DNA of 64,000 nucleotides, taken from contig DATKZI010000013.1 in NCBI GenBank assembly GCA_035528035.1, positions 1 to 64,000 of the forward strand. Direction: 5' to 3'. Source of the stretch: JABLTI01 sp035528035 (GTDB lineage: Archaea > Asgardarchaeota > Heimdallarchaeia > JABLTI01). Within the stretch, counting starts at the first letter, position 1, and each line of letters starts with the position of its first letter. This document shows, piece by piece, positions 1 through 9,266 of this stretch. The notes under the pieces are model-generated. The model saw nothing but the letters and a program-made list of their open reading frames with translations, had not been told where the DNA came from and searched no databases. The translations under genes and the position numbers were made by a program.

Positions 1-1395
1 GAAAAATGGGAGTCCATGATAATATTAAGATCAACTACAAGATTGAGCCATTCAAGAGGACCAGTCGAATTAGGAACCATCCCAAAGAAAGAGAGCCATA
101 AAGGAACGTTTGTAAAAAATCCTGATCAATTCGTTTGTCTACCAGGGAATGCTAGAAGAACAAAACCATTATTGATGGAAAAATTAGAAAAAATAAAAGA
201 TTATTCAAGCAATTCCGAGTGGAACGTAGTCGAAGAAGGAAAAGATCAGCTTCTAATAATAACCTCTGGTGTAACATATACTTATGTAAAAGATGCTGTA
301 AGAGAATTAGGGATAAAACCAACCATATACAAAATAGGGTTTAGTAATCCATTACCAGAAGCAAAGATAATAGAGCTATTAGGAAAAAATACAAAATGTC
401 TCATTGCGGAAGAAGTAGAACCATATTTAGAGTTAGAAGTAAAAGCACTGGTAGCTGAAAATGGACTAAAAACGAAAATTTATGGTCGTAAGGAGAAAGT
501 TATACCAATATCAAATGAATTGAATCCACAAATACTAATAAATGCTATAAATATGGTTTTAGGGAAAGAAACAAAGAAAAAAGAAGAAGACTTACCATCA
601 CTTAAAGAGATAAATGAACAGCTGCCAAATAGACCACCCGAGCTATGTCCTGGATGTCCACATAGAGCAACCTTTTTTGCAATAAAGAAAGCAGTAAAAG
701 AAAGGAAAAAGGAGGCTATATTGCCAGGAGATATAGGATGTTATACACTAGGATTTATGACACCATTAAATGCTGTAGATACAACAGTAGCAATGGGAGC
801 ATCAATAGGGATAGCTAATGGGATAGCACACGCAACAGATCAATTAGTGATACCAGTAATTGGTGATAGTACATTCTACCACACAGGAATACCAGCTTTG
901 ATAAATGCAGTGGTAAACAATGCAAAATTTGTGCTAGTAATTGTAGATAATCACCTAACAGCTATGACAGGCGGACAACCAACACCTGAATTAGGTGTAA
1001 CCGCTTTTGGTGATCCTGCAGGTATTGTTCCCCTTGAGCAAGTTTGTCAAGGGATTGGTATCAAGAATCTCCATATTGTTGATCCCTATCAACTTGAGAA
1101 TACTATTGAGGTCATTGGCAAAGCTATTGATAGTGGTGAATTATCCGTTATAATCTCAAGACGTGATTGTGCTTTAGAACACTCGAGACAAGTGAGAGCT
1201 GCTAAAAAGAAACTTGACACTTATTATGTTGATGAGGATATCTGCATTGGTTGTCGCACTTGTGTTCGAACCTTTGCTTGCCCAGCAATCACTTTTGATT
1301 ATGAGAAGAAAAAGTCTCATGTTGATGAGTCTACTTGTGTGGGTTGTGGCGTCTGCAGGATTATCTGCCCATATGATGCTTTTACTATGAGGTGA
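1..1395 (+). CDS. iorA: Indolepyruvate:ferredoxin oxidoreductase, alpha subunit (5'-truncated by window edge)
   Basis: Catalytic subunit of the TPP-dependent enzyme that oxidises aryl pyruvates (from aromatic amino-acid transamination) to aryl-acetyl-CoA while reducing ferredoxin in the cytoplasm. The reading frame is open to base 1 and the first residues (RSTTRLSHSRG) already lie inside the conserved fold, so the ATG at 16 is internal and the true start lies upstream; 464 residues are visible of a family normally about 600 long. The TPP-binding half carries CPGCPHR, GDIGCYTLG and GDSTFYHTG. The C-terminus has two 4Fe-4S motifs, CIGCRTC and CVGCGVCRIICP. The stop overlaps the region before iorB, so the two are translated as an operon. 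Codon choice changes abruptly near base 1000 (see findings). Confidence 0.95.
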   Translation, partial: EKWESMIILRSTTRLSHSRGPVELGTIPKKESHKGTFVKNPDQFVCLPGNARRTKPLLMEKLEKIKDYSSNSEWNVVEEGKDQLLIITSGVTYTYVKDAVRELGIKPTIYKIGFSNPLPEAKIIELLGKNTKCLIAEEVEPYLELEVKALVAENGLKTKIYGRKEKVIPISNELNPQILINAINMVLGKETKKKEEDLPSLKEINEQLPNRPPELCPGCPHRATFFAIKKAVKERKKEAILPGDIGCYTLGFMTPLNAVDTTVAMGASIGIANGIAHATDQLVIPVIGDSTFYHTGIPALINAVVNNAKFVLVIVDNHLTAMTGGQPTPELGVTAFGDPAGIVPLEQVCQGIGIKNLHIVDPYQLENTIEVIGKAIDSGELSVIISRRDCALEHSRQVRAAKKKLDTYYVDEDICIGCRTCVRTFACPAITFDYEKKKSHVDESTCVGCGVCRIICPYDAFTMR

Positions 1396-1400
1396 AAAAA

Positions 1401-2027
1401 ATGACAGAATTAAAGGAACCTTATCAAATTGAAATTGCTGGTGTTGGTGGTACCGGTGTCTTAACCGCTGCTAATCTTTTGGGCAATTCTGCTTTAGTCC
1501 AAGATATCTATGTGGTTCAAAGTGAAATTCATGGTATGGCCCAAAGAGGTGGTGTAGTTAATACTGAAATTCGTTTAGGCCCTGTTAGTGGCCCTCTTAT
1601 CCCCGATGGCACAGCAGATATTTTGTTAAGTTTTGAAATTAGCGAAACAGCTCGAGCTATGACCAAACTTAAGCCTAAAGTTGGCTATGTTATTATGAAC
1701 AGTCATAAAATCGTTCCCCCTAGCTTAAGCGCTAAAAAAGGAGCAAAATATCCCGAACAAGAAGAAATCATTACTATTATTAAGAAATTCACTGATCATA
1801 TTTACGTTTTAAATGCTTTTGACCTTGCTTCCCAAGCAGGCGATATTCGAACCCAAAATACTGTTCTTGTCGGTGCACTTTTTGCTGTTCCAGGTTTCCC
1901 CTTGACAAAAGAATCAATCAAAAAAGCTCTTGAAATTCGTTTTGGTGGCAATGAAAAAGTTGTTGCTATTAATATGAAAGCCTTCGAGATGGGATATAAT
2001 AAAATGATTGAATTAATGAAGAAGTAA
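1401..2027 (+). CDS. iorB: Indolepyruvate:ferredoxin oxidoreductase, beta subunit
   Basis: Gamma-type (pyruvate ferredoxin oxidoreductase gamma/IorB) subunit that completes the IorAB enzyme. The N-terminus has the glycine-rich GVGGTGVLTAANLLG motif, followed by QSEIHGMAQRGG, which is characteristic of IorB. The frame can be opened at a GTG at 1392 that overlaps the iorA stop, but ATG at 1401 is preferred because GAGGTG (1389-1394) sits six bases before it as a Shine-Dalgarno sequence. The resulting 208 residues are normal for the family. Codons are mostly T-ending, like the last third of iorA. Confidence 0.93.
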   Translation: MTELKEPYQIEIAGVGGTGVLTAANLLGNSALVQDIYVVQSEIHGMAQRGGVVNTEIRLGPVSGPLIPDGTADILLSFEISETARAMTKLKPKVGYVIMNSHKIVPPSLSAKKGAKYPEQEEIITIIKKFTDHIYVLNAFDLASQAGDIRTQNTVLVGALFAVPGFPLTKESIKKALEIRFGGNEKVVAINMKAFEMGYNKMIELMKK

Positions 2028-2098
2028 GCTTAGCTTACTTCAACAACTTTATTTTTCTAAACGTTCTTATTTCTTGATAGATTCAATATTTATAGGAG

Positions 2099-2785
2099 TT
2101 GACAGTCATTTTAGTTTTAGATAAATACTTGGATGATTCAAAGATTGAAATTTCCTTCAGCAATGAACTTACAAGTATGCATATCTCTGAGCTTTTGTTT
2201 TTCAAGGACATGGAATTACCTGATTATCTCAAATTATTTTATCAACAAACTAATGGCTTGTTAATCGAAAGTGAATATTTTTTAGATGAATTGGAAGACC
2301 CAACTCACTTTCGTATATTGGCTTTGGAAGATTTATCTTTCACAACTACAAAGCTCAACCTTCTGCCGGATAAACGTTTTATACGATTCGCTGAAAATGA
2401 AGAAGAGGCTATTTATTTACTCGATATGGAAAATCTCGATCCTGATGGAAAACCGCTCATCCTCTTAAATTTACCCGCCTATAAATTCTGTATCCCCTTT
2501 ACAAATTCACCTGATACCCTCTTTGAGAGTGCATGTTTAGGGATTTTAGGAATGATCGAGAAATTTGCTGAAAATGAAGGAAAAAGCATCCCTTCAATTC
2601 CACAACATCTTCTAAAAAAGAAAGCTTCTGTTTTATCTTGTTTGAAAGATTTATTCTTGGTTGCACAAAGAGAATATGAACTTATCAAAATCTGGCATAT
2701 TTCCCCTAAAGCATATGATTTAGTCAAAAAAAGTATTGAATTATGGTTTAATGGCATTAAAAAATTGTTAGCTATTTTTGGTTAA
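2099..2785 (+). CDS. SMI1/KNR4 (SUKH)-like protein
   Basis: A 228-residue protein without signal peptide. The segment around residues 37-60 (LPDYLKLFYQQTNGL) followed by short hydrophobic strands and FRILALEDLS resembles the SUKH/SMI1-KNR4 fold, in which a Leu-Pro-x-Asp-Tyr helix precedes an Asn-Gly turn. SUKH proteins act as immunity or scaffold proteins in bacteria and as cell-wall signalling scaffolds in fungi; no partner toxin is visible next door, so a role cannot be assigned. The start is uncertain: AGGAG at 2094-2098 touches the TTG at 2099, leaving no usual spacing, and an in-frame ATG near 2177 is an alternative. The family call is by pattern only. Confidence 0.5.
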   Translation: MTVILVLDKYLDDSKIEISFSNELTSMHISELLFFKDMELPDYLKLFYQQTNGLLIESEYFLDELEDPTHFRILALEDLSFTTTKLNLLPDKRFIRFAENEEEAIYLLDMENLDPDGKPLILLNLPAYKFCIPFTNSPDTLFESACLGILGMIEKFAENEGKSIPSIPQHLLKKKASVLSCLKDLFLVAQREYELIKIWHISPKAYDLVKKSIELWFNGIKKLLAIFG

Positions 2786-2817
2786 GCTATAAATAAAAAG
2801 AGAAATTGCAAAAGAGA

Positions 2818-5106
2818 TTAAATCTCTTTTGAACGAGCCATAAATGATGCATTAATTATTTGTTGAACAGCACGCACAAGGGCATCTTGTTCAGTTACAA
2901 AACTTGTTAATTCACTTTCTCGACTTACTGGAGCGAGCAATACTTCTGCACCATCTCTTGTGACAGCGTAGAAATCTCTCATTGTATACTGCCAAATAGT
3001 GATGTTTCCCATCTCTTTTAATGCTGTAATAAATGCTTCATCTCTGAAAGGATCAACATCAGCTAAGATACGTACACGCACTCTTTTGGATATTTGCTTT
3101 GTGAGTAAATCAACGAGATTCTGATCTATGGTTGGAATTACAATGGTACATGTAGAAACTGTTCGCAATAGCATATCATAAATTGCTGACATTGAATTGG
3201 TGTTTCCATAAATAATAATAGAATGATGACGTGGTACTGGAATTATCTGATCGACTGAGTTCGTTATTTCTTGCAAATATGTTTTTGTTTCATTTACTTT
3301 GTAAATAATTCCTGCTAATCTGCTTGAGATGTTTGAACTTGAGGAATTAAATGATTCTTTAATAGTATTCAAGAAAGTCTCAGCAGCTAAACTAATTTGA
3401 TTTAAAGTTGCATTTTGATCTCTATCTAAGGTAGTTAAATAGTTGTCCAGTGTAGAAGTATATTCTGAAATCATTTCAGAAGCAATTTGTTTTGGTTTGC
3501 CTAGTTCTTCTTGAACTTGTGTCTTGAAAGCAAATTTCATATCATCAGTTAGATATCTAATAGTTTCAAGTGCCTTAGTGTTGCTTTCATTATGATATCT
3601 TAATCGTTTTGATGAATTTAGGAAGAGATTTTCCAAGGCATCTTCTAAATCTCTGAAAACAACATCTCTAAGAGGTACGAGAATTTCTGTAACACTATTT
3701 TTAACCTGATCCAATGTTTGCTTGCTTGAATCAAAAGCATCTCTTATAATACTGGTTATTTTTTGATTACTGTCCTTAAGAAGGTCTTTAATGGCATTAT
3801 TGATATCTTTCTCATATTGTGCAGAAACTTGAGCCCATTTTGTAGCTAATTTGACTTTTATATCTTTAAATTTAGTATTTCCAACTTTAAGTTGCTCAGC
3901 TAAAACAGCATCATTATTTTTAATTAATGAAGCAATTCCATCTAGGATATTCTTTTGGTAAACTTTTATTACTTCATCATAGCTACTTTTAATTTCCTGT
4001 GATGCACTAGTAATTTTATCACTGTGTTTTTTAGCTGCTTCAACAATTGCGGGATCGGGTCGCTTCAATAATCCAGTTTTTGCTATTTCATCTATATTTT
4101 CTTTTAACGCAGCAGCTTCAATAGCTAAATTATCAATATTCTTACCTATAGCATCAATTAGTTTTGCAGCTGTTTGATCAATTTTACCTTTTTCAGCATC
4201 AAATATATCGTGAGAGGCTTTTTTATAATTCGTAATTATGGTACTATAATCAGCTGAAATTTGACCAACGACATCTTGAACTTCTTTGTCAAAGTCCTTC
4301 AAGGATTCGGTGAGTTCTTTAACACTTGTTTTTGTTATAGATTTGATATTCTTTTGTAGTTCAGCAATTTCATTATTGTGACCATCAAGAAACACTTTGG
4401 CCCTTTCAGGAACAATTGCTTGATAATCAACTATTGCATTTTCTATTGGTGCTAACATATCCTGAATCGTTTTATTAGTTAAGGATTCGAACTTCTGTAA
4501 TCGTCCAGTAGCTTTATCAGATTCATCTCGTAAAATAATACTAATTTCATTACTTAAATTAGATAATTCGTTATTGATTGATAAATAAGTTTTTGAAAAA
4601 CCATCTGTAAGCATAAGATCAAAATCTTCAGCAAGGTTAGAGATTTTATCAGAATGTCGATAAATAGAGTTGGTAAGATCCATTTTCAATTGTTCGTTAG
4701 ATGTACGCAATTCCTCAGTTATTTTATCATAAATAGGTGTTATTGAGGTTTTAAATTGGTCCATTTTCTGAACTAACTCTTCATAGCTTGTATCAAAGAC
4801 ATTAATAAGTGAATTTTCAATGCCTATGATATCATTTTGGAATTCCTTCTCTACAAAAAGGAGTCCCTTAAGGAAAGGCTCAACAGCAATATACCGATTG
4901 ATTTTTCCTTCTATTTTCTTTAGATAACCCCTATTTGTTAAATCTTGAATAGTTTGTTGAATATCCTCAAAAGGAATCCCTGTTTGAAGGTAAATTTCAC
5001 CTAAAGCAGCATTTCCTATCCCCAGAACAGTCAAATACACCTGCTGTTCTGTTTCCGAAAAACCAATTTGACTAAGCAATGAACTTTGAACGTTCTTTAA
5101 TGACAT
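2818..5106 (-). CDS. TrmB-type winged-helix protein with long coiled coil and C-terminal TrmB/PLD-like domain
   Basis: A 762-residue cytoplasmic protein. Residues 1-90 form a TrmB-family winged helix (GFSETEQQVYLTVLGIG, then ALGEIYLQTGIPFEDIQQTIQDL). Residues about 95-620 are a very long, charged, Gln/Asn/Lys-rich helical region with heptad-like spacing, reminiscent of chemoreceptor or SMC arms. The C-terminal 130 residues (PRHHSIIIYGNTNSMSAIYD onward) look like the PLD-like sensor found after TrmB HTH domains, with alternating strands IVIPTID and VRVRILADVDPF. Canonical TrmB proteins are about 260-350 residues, so the coiled-coil insertion is the unusual part. A perfect 9-bp-arm palindrome lies just upstream (5134-5153), suggesting autoregulation. 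DNA binding is inferred from family. Confidence 0.72.
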   Translation of the reverse strand: MSLKNVQSSLLSQIGFSETEQQVYLTVLGIGNAALGEIYLQTGIPFEDIQQTIQDLTNRGYLKKIEGKINRYIAVEPFLKGLLFVEKEFQNDIIGIENSLINVFDTSYEELVQKMDQFKTSITPIYDKITEELRTSNEQLKMDLTNSIYRHSDKISNLAEDFDLMLTDGFSKTYLSINNELSNLSNEISIILRDESDKATGRLQKFESLTNKTIQDMLAPIENAIVDYQAIVPERAKVFLDGHNNEIAELQKNIKSITKTSVKELTESLKDFDKEVQDVVGQISADYSTIITNYKKASHDIFDAEKGKIDQTAAKLIDAIGKNIDNLAIEAAALKENIDEIAKTGLLKRPDPAIVEAAKKHSDKITSASQEIKSSYDEVIKVYQKNILDGIASLIKNNDAVLAEQLKVGNTKFKDIKVKLATKWAQVSAQYEKDINNAIKDLLKDSNQKITSIIRDAFDSSKQTLDQVKNSVTEILVPLRDVVFRDLEDALENLFLNSSKRLRYHNESNTKALETIRYLTDDMKFAFKTQVQEELGKPKQIASEMISEYTSTLDNYLTTLDRDQNATLNQISLAAETFLNTIKESFNSSSSNISSRLAGIIYKVNETKTYLQEITNSVDQIIPVPRHHSIIIYGNTNSMSAIYDMLLRTVSTCTIVIPTIDQNLVDLLTKQISKRVRVRILADVDPFRDEAFITALKEMGNITIWQYTMRDFYAVTRDGAEVLLAPVSRESELTSFVTEQDALVRAVQQIINASFMARSKEI

Positions 5107-5133
5107 TATTTGGCACGACCCATTATAACTCTA

Positions 5134-5153
5134 TTAAGGATATTTATCCTTAA
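5134..5153. promoter_or_regulatory. Palindrome in the promoter of the TrmB-type gene
   Basis: TTAAGGATA, two bases, TATCCTTAA: nine-base perfect arms located 28-47 bases upstream of the ATG at 5106, overlapping where an archaeal TATA box would lie. The symmetry and position fit a dimeric repressor operator; the obvious candidate ligand is the TrmB-type protein itself. Binding is inferred. Confidence 0.5.
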
Positions 5154-5223
5154 ATAAAATAATTTTTCCCTTGGAAGTAAATCAAAACATTATTTGTTTT
5201 TATAACTATTTAATTATTATTCT

Positions 5224-5754
5224 TCAGACAAAAAGAGCTATTTTTCCTTCTTTTAGCTGTAAAAGTTGCAAACTTTCCATTAAATTAAGTATATCCTTGC
5301 TATTTAATCGAATAGTGTTAATAGATAGGTTAGTTTGTTCTAATAAAGTTAAAACCAAATATTCTATTGATATTTCCTTTAATGTTAAGAGTAGAGATTG
5401 AATGATGTCTATTATTTGAATTTGATTAATTGCTTCAATGAGGTAATCTTGCAATAATCTATCATCGACAGTTTTAACTGAAATATTAGTTGCTAACTCT
5501 AGACCGTCTTTGGTTAATCTATATTTACTACTACTTTTCTTTGATTCAAAATTGGCTGTCCATTGACAATCTTTATACTTCTCACAATGTTCACCACATG
5601 CTGGAATTTTACTTTTTATTACCTTAACTAGACCTAATATTTCCAAAGTACTTAATGATACACCATATCTTTCCCTAAAATCAAATGTGCATCCAAGTTC
5701 ATTAAGAGCAAGCAATTCAATAAGCATATTTTTTAGTGATTCTTTTGTAAACAT
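5224..5754 (-). CDS. Small cysteine-containing protein, possible winged helix
   Basis: A 176-residue protein of unknown function. The N-terminal half looks helical (KNMLIELLALNELG) and is followed by a short Cys cluster, CGEHCEKYKDC (about residues 52-62), that could bind zinc, then a KYRLTKDGLELA segment typical of the wing and last helix of winged-helix domains. The C-terminal half is leucine-rich. ATG at 5754 is chosen over the TTG at 5763. It is the last of three co-directional genes (292-residue unknown, Dna2-like helicase, this protein) with short gaps of 16 and 22 bases, so a link to DNA processing is plausible, but nothing in the sequence proves it. Confidence 0.6.
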   Translation of the reverse strand: MFTKESLKNMLIELLALNELGCTFDFRERYGVSLSTLEILGLVKVIKSKIPACGEHCEKYKDCQWTANFESKKSSSKYRLTKDGLELATNISVKTVDDRLLQDYLIEAINQIQIIDIIQSLLLTLKEISIEYLVLTLLEQTNLSINTIRLNSKDILNLMESLQLLQLKEGKIALFV

Positions 5755-5776
5755 TTTAACCAATCCATATTAATTT

Positions 5777-8700
5777 CTAGTTGATGCCTATTTTTTCAGA
5801 TTTGAATTCCAAGGCATTATTCTCTTTCTTGAGTTCATCAATTGTTCCGAAAACTTCTTTGAAGATTTGTTTTGCTTCAAATTCCTTTGTTTCAGGACTT
5901 TCAGCAGTAAACGTTCGACGATTACCTACAATTAGTAATTTGGCTTTTGCTCGACTTATTGAAACATTCATTCTTCGCCAATCACGATGTAGTTGTCCAA
6001 TGATATTTGAATCATTGCTATTAGTTAAACTGAGAATAATTAGCTCCCGTTCATCACCCTGAAATCTATCAACAGTGTCTACACGAATTTTTGTTACTAC
6101 TTCATCTGATAAACCATTAGCTCGTAATTCACTATAAATTAGATTATTTTGGTGTCGATAAGGAGAGATAATTCCTATTTGATTACAAATGATTAATTGA
6201 TCATCACTAGAATATTGCTTTAGAAAATCAGTTATTAATTGACCAATAATTTTTGCTTCTCGTATATTAAATCGAGATTCTGTTTGTATTTCCACATCTT
6301 GTATTCCCTCTCCAGCAGCTGGATCCTTTTCTGTGTTTATTAAAACAACAGGATGTTTTGAATGAAATATTTGAGAAACTAAATCATTATTCGAATCAGT
6401 TTCTTTCTTAAATTGAGTGAGAAATTCATCTATGGTATGTTTACCTATTTTTTCTGTAGCTGGAACATAATTTACTTGTGGATAGAAAGCATTTTTTACA
6501 ATACGTGAAATTGCTTCATTCATTCGATATTGTTCTGATAATATCACTACATTGTCATTTTTTTCATACCAAATTCTAAAAAGTCTCTCAAATAATGATA
6601 TTTTCAAACTATCCTCTTTTGTTAATCCCGCTTTTAACAATACAGGAGGAACTTCTGGTGTATATTCTACTGTTTCTTCTGCTACAACAGGAGGTAATTG
6701 TTTATGATCACCCACAAAAACTATTCGAGGGTATTGCTCTAACGATTCTGTTTCGGGACAAAAATGCCTGAAAGCACCCAATGAGGCAGGTTCTGTTGCT
6801 TGTCCTGCTTCATCCACAATTACCCAATGAAAGTTAATACCTTTCAAAAGGTTGCTTCCAACACTTCCTAATGTTCCTACAATAATTCCTGCTTGTTGAT
6901 AGATTTCTTGACCTTTTCTGATAATAGAAACTAAACGGTCAGCATCAGCTTTATCACCCATATCATCATCAAAATTAGCTTTTATTGGAATGATAAATTC
7001 CTTAACTTCATCAGAATGATCTTTTGAATATGATTCAAGACGAATAATGAAAGGTTTCAAGTCATTAAATGAAGCTAATTTTGCGATAACTTCATCAGCT
7101 GCTCGATGGGTATTTGCTAAGATTAAAACAGGTTTTGCTAATTGAGAAGCTGATTCATCTATGTCTTTTGATGGTAATAAATAATGTTCTGAGAAAATTT
7201 CTTTTGCCATTTGAGCAATCATTCGCGTCTTTCCTGACCCAGGTGGGCCTTGAACTAATAAAATATCACCAGGTTCAAGTCCCAGAGCTTTTTCTATGGC
7301 ACTTACTTTGAATTTATCTAAAGTAGTGAGTAATCCTTTTCGACTTTGAGGATGTATCTTTCGCGGTTTCTCTAAACCTAAAATTAATTTTATTAAATAA
7401 GGTAATTCCTGATCATCTATTTTCCTACCTAAAATTCCTGATCGATTCATTGACTCAAAGAGAAAGTCAGTAAGCGAACGAGATTGCCATTGAGAGAAGA
7501 TAACATTTTCAACTTGATCAATTCGAAAAGTGGTAGCTTCGGTGCTTCTACCCTTCATAGAAGATCGTGTTTTAATGACAACTTCATTGCCTTTAATAGA
7601 ATTAATTGATCCTTCCATACTAAAAATCTCACCCGGTTTTAGATTAGCAGGAGTAACAAAAACATCATCTCCTTCACGTATACGAGTAAAGATTTTCTTG
7701 TCAGATTTTAAAGTTAAAATATATCTAAAAGGATCAAATTTCACATTCACTAAATTTGAAATAGTTATCCCTTGATGTTCAAGTATTTCAATATCTGTAG
7801 TGGCTAATTTGTGTAGATGTTTCTTAACATTGTTTAATTCAAATCTTAATTGTCTGAAATACCAAGACCAATATTCATATAGTGCTTGTGGAAAATGAAG
7901 CCAGATATCTGGATCTAGTAATCGTCTTCCATCTGCACAGATACCTTGTTGATTTGAAGGACAGTAGTTACAAATACGATTCCAATTGCTGCTTAAAAGA
8001 TTGAAATCCGTTCCTAAAGCAGGCATAAAACGTCTTGAAAGGAATTTATTTATCTTATAACGGTCATATCCGGAAAGCAAACCTGATTCAATTGCAAAAG
8101 CAATATTTCTTGTTTGAAGAAGTAGATCAAGATATTCATCACTATGATCTTCAGCTAGATCTATTTTCCTTCGTTTGATAACAGCATGATCTTGCAATGG
8201 AATTATCTCAGGATTATCATCAGCTAATTCCGCATCAGCATCAAAAAATTCTATATATGTTTGTGGTGCTTTCCCTGTTACTTTCTTGATAATTTCTGTA
8301 TAAGCAAAAGCTTGAACTCCTCCCGGATGAGTTACACCAGTTAAGGGATCATAATCTGATTCAATGAAATATCTACTACCTGTTTTAATCTCCCAAAGTT
8401 CATCTTGATCATCTTTCAAGATTATTTGATCAGCTCTTCCAGAGATACCACGCTCTGGTGAAAATAATAGTGATTCATTAAGCAATTGATTTTCATGTAT
8501 TCCTTCAAATTGAATAGCTATTTGATCAACGATAATGGAATCTACTTGTAATGGTAATTTCAAATCTTTATTAGGACCTCGAACATAACTTTTCCTTAAT
8601 AAAACATCGAAATTATCTCGCCATTCATCAAGAATAGCTTTATTGTATGACTTCATTGCTTTTACTGGATCTTGGCTTCGCACCCATTCATTAGAAGCAT

Positions 8701-9250
8701 ATTGTATGCCTTTATGGATGGCATTTCCCCGTACAAAACCAATGGATGTTGGAGCATTTCTAATAGTTCTTTGTAAACCTAAAAATGATTCATAGAAATA
8801 TTTTGCTGGACAATTAAAAGCTAATTCTAATTCAGCTCCAGTAATATTATAATCCGGAGAAATAATGAATTTAAGAATAACCAATTGTCCTTCGCTAGTA
8901 TCTTCTCCGGTTAGATCATTTTTCTTACCTGGTAACCAAAGAGCTTTCATTACTTGAAGAAGCAATTCAGGATTGCGATTTTCAGAGGCTAAACCAGCAT
9001 AACAATATCTTAAAGCATTATGATAATGAGAGAATTTAGGTGGTTTGTTTCTCCCAGGAAACCATTCCATGGGGTAAATAATAGCATTACAAATAAATGC
9101 TTTTGATTTTGGATCAACAATTTTCAATGCAAGTTGATATTTATTACCTTCTGCTTCTCGTGTTCTAATTGCTAGGATTTGAAAATCCACATATTTGGGA
9201 ATACCTGAAAATGATTTCAAAAATTCTATTTGTGATTGAATTTGTTCCAT
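5777..9250 (-). CDS. Dna2-like nuclease-helicase (Cas4/RecB-type Fe-S nuclease fused to SF1 helicase)
   Basis: A 1157-residue DNA-processing enzyme. The N-terminal nuclease (about 140-450) has the first iron-sulfur Cys in FNCPAKYF (about 146), a His in GNAIHKGIQ, the metal-binding Asp in GRADQIIL, the EIKTG motif and the distal Cys cluster ICNYCPSNQQGIC (about 430-441), as in Cas4 and eukaryotic Dna2. The C-terminal UPF1/Dna2-type SF1 helicase shows Walker A GPPGSGKT (about 672), Walker B VDEAGQATEP (about 812), GDHKQLPPVV, SEQYRMN, VDRFQGDERE and SISRAKAKLLIVGNR. Dna2 enzymes cleave 5' flaps and resect DNA ends. Upstream, 16 bases away, is a helical protein of unknown function on the same transcript; the downstream gene is a small Cys protein. 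Confidence 0.88.
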   Translation of the reverse strand: MEQIQSQIEFLKSFSGIPKYVDFQILAIRTREAEGNKYQLALKIVDPKSKAFICNAIIYPMEWFPGRNKPPKFSHYHNALRYCYAGLASENRNPELLLQVMKALWLPGKKNDLTGEDTSEGQLVILKFIISPDYNITGAELELAFNCPAKYFYESFLGLQRTIRNAPTSIGFVRGNAIHKGIQYASNEWVRSQDPVKAMKSYNKAILDEWRDNFDVLLRKSYVRGPNKDLKLPLQVDSIIVDQIAIQFEGIHENQLLNESLLFSPERGISGRADQIILKDDQDELWEIKTGSRYFIESDYDPLTGVTHPGGVQAFAYTEIIKKVTGKAPQTYIEFFDADAELADDNPEIIPLQDHAVIKRRKIDLAEDHSDEYLDLLLQTRNIAFAIESGLLSGYDRYKINKFLSRRFMPALGTDFNLLSSNWNRICNYCPSNQQGICADGRRLLDPDIWLHFPQALYEYWSWYFRQLRFELNNVKKHLHKLATTDIEILEHQGITISNLVNVKFDPFRYILTLKSDKKIFTRIREGDDVFVTPANLKPGEIFSMEGSINSIKGNEVVIKTRSSMKGRSTEATTFRIDQVENVIFSQWQSRSLTDFLFESMNRSGILGRKIDDQELPYLIKLILGLEKPRKIHPQSRKGLLTTLDKFKVSAIEKALGLEPGDILLVQGPPGSGKTRMIAQMAKEIFSEHYLLPSKDIDESASQLAKPVLILANTHRAADEVIAKLASFNDLKPFIIRLESYSKDHSDEVKEFIIPIKANFDDDMGDKADADRLVSIIRKGQEIYQQAGIIVGTLGSVGSNLLKGINFHWVIVDEAGQATEPASLGAFRHFCPETESLEQYPRIVFVGDHKQLPPVVAEETVEYTPEVPPVLLKAGLTKEDSLKISLFERLFRIWYEKNDNVVILSEQYRMNEAISRIVKNAFYPQVNYVPATEKIGKHTIDEFLTQFKKETDSNNDLVSQIFHSKHPVVLINTEKDPAAGEGIQDVEIQTESRFNIREAKIIGQLITDFLKQYSSDDQLIICNQIGIISPYRHQNNLIYSELRANGLSDEVVTKIRVDTVDRFQGDERELIILSLTNSNDSNIIGQLHRDWRRMNVSISRAKAKLLIVGNRRTFTAESPETKEFEAKQIFKEVFGTIDELKKENNALEFKSEKIGIN

Positions 9251-9266
9251 TCATAATTCCTCACAA

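Noticed and set aside
5171..5401. Small plus-strand ORF antisense to the Cys protein
   Set aside because: It overlaps the better-supported minus-strand gene and has no coding signals.
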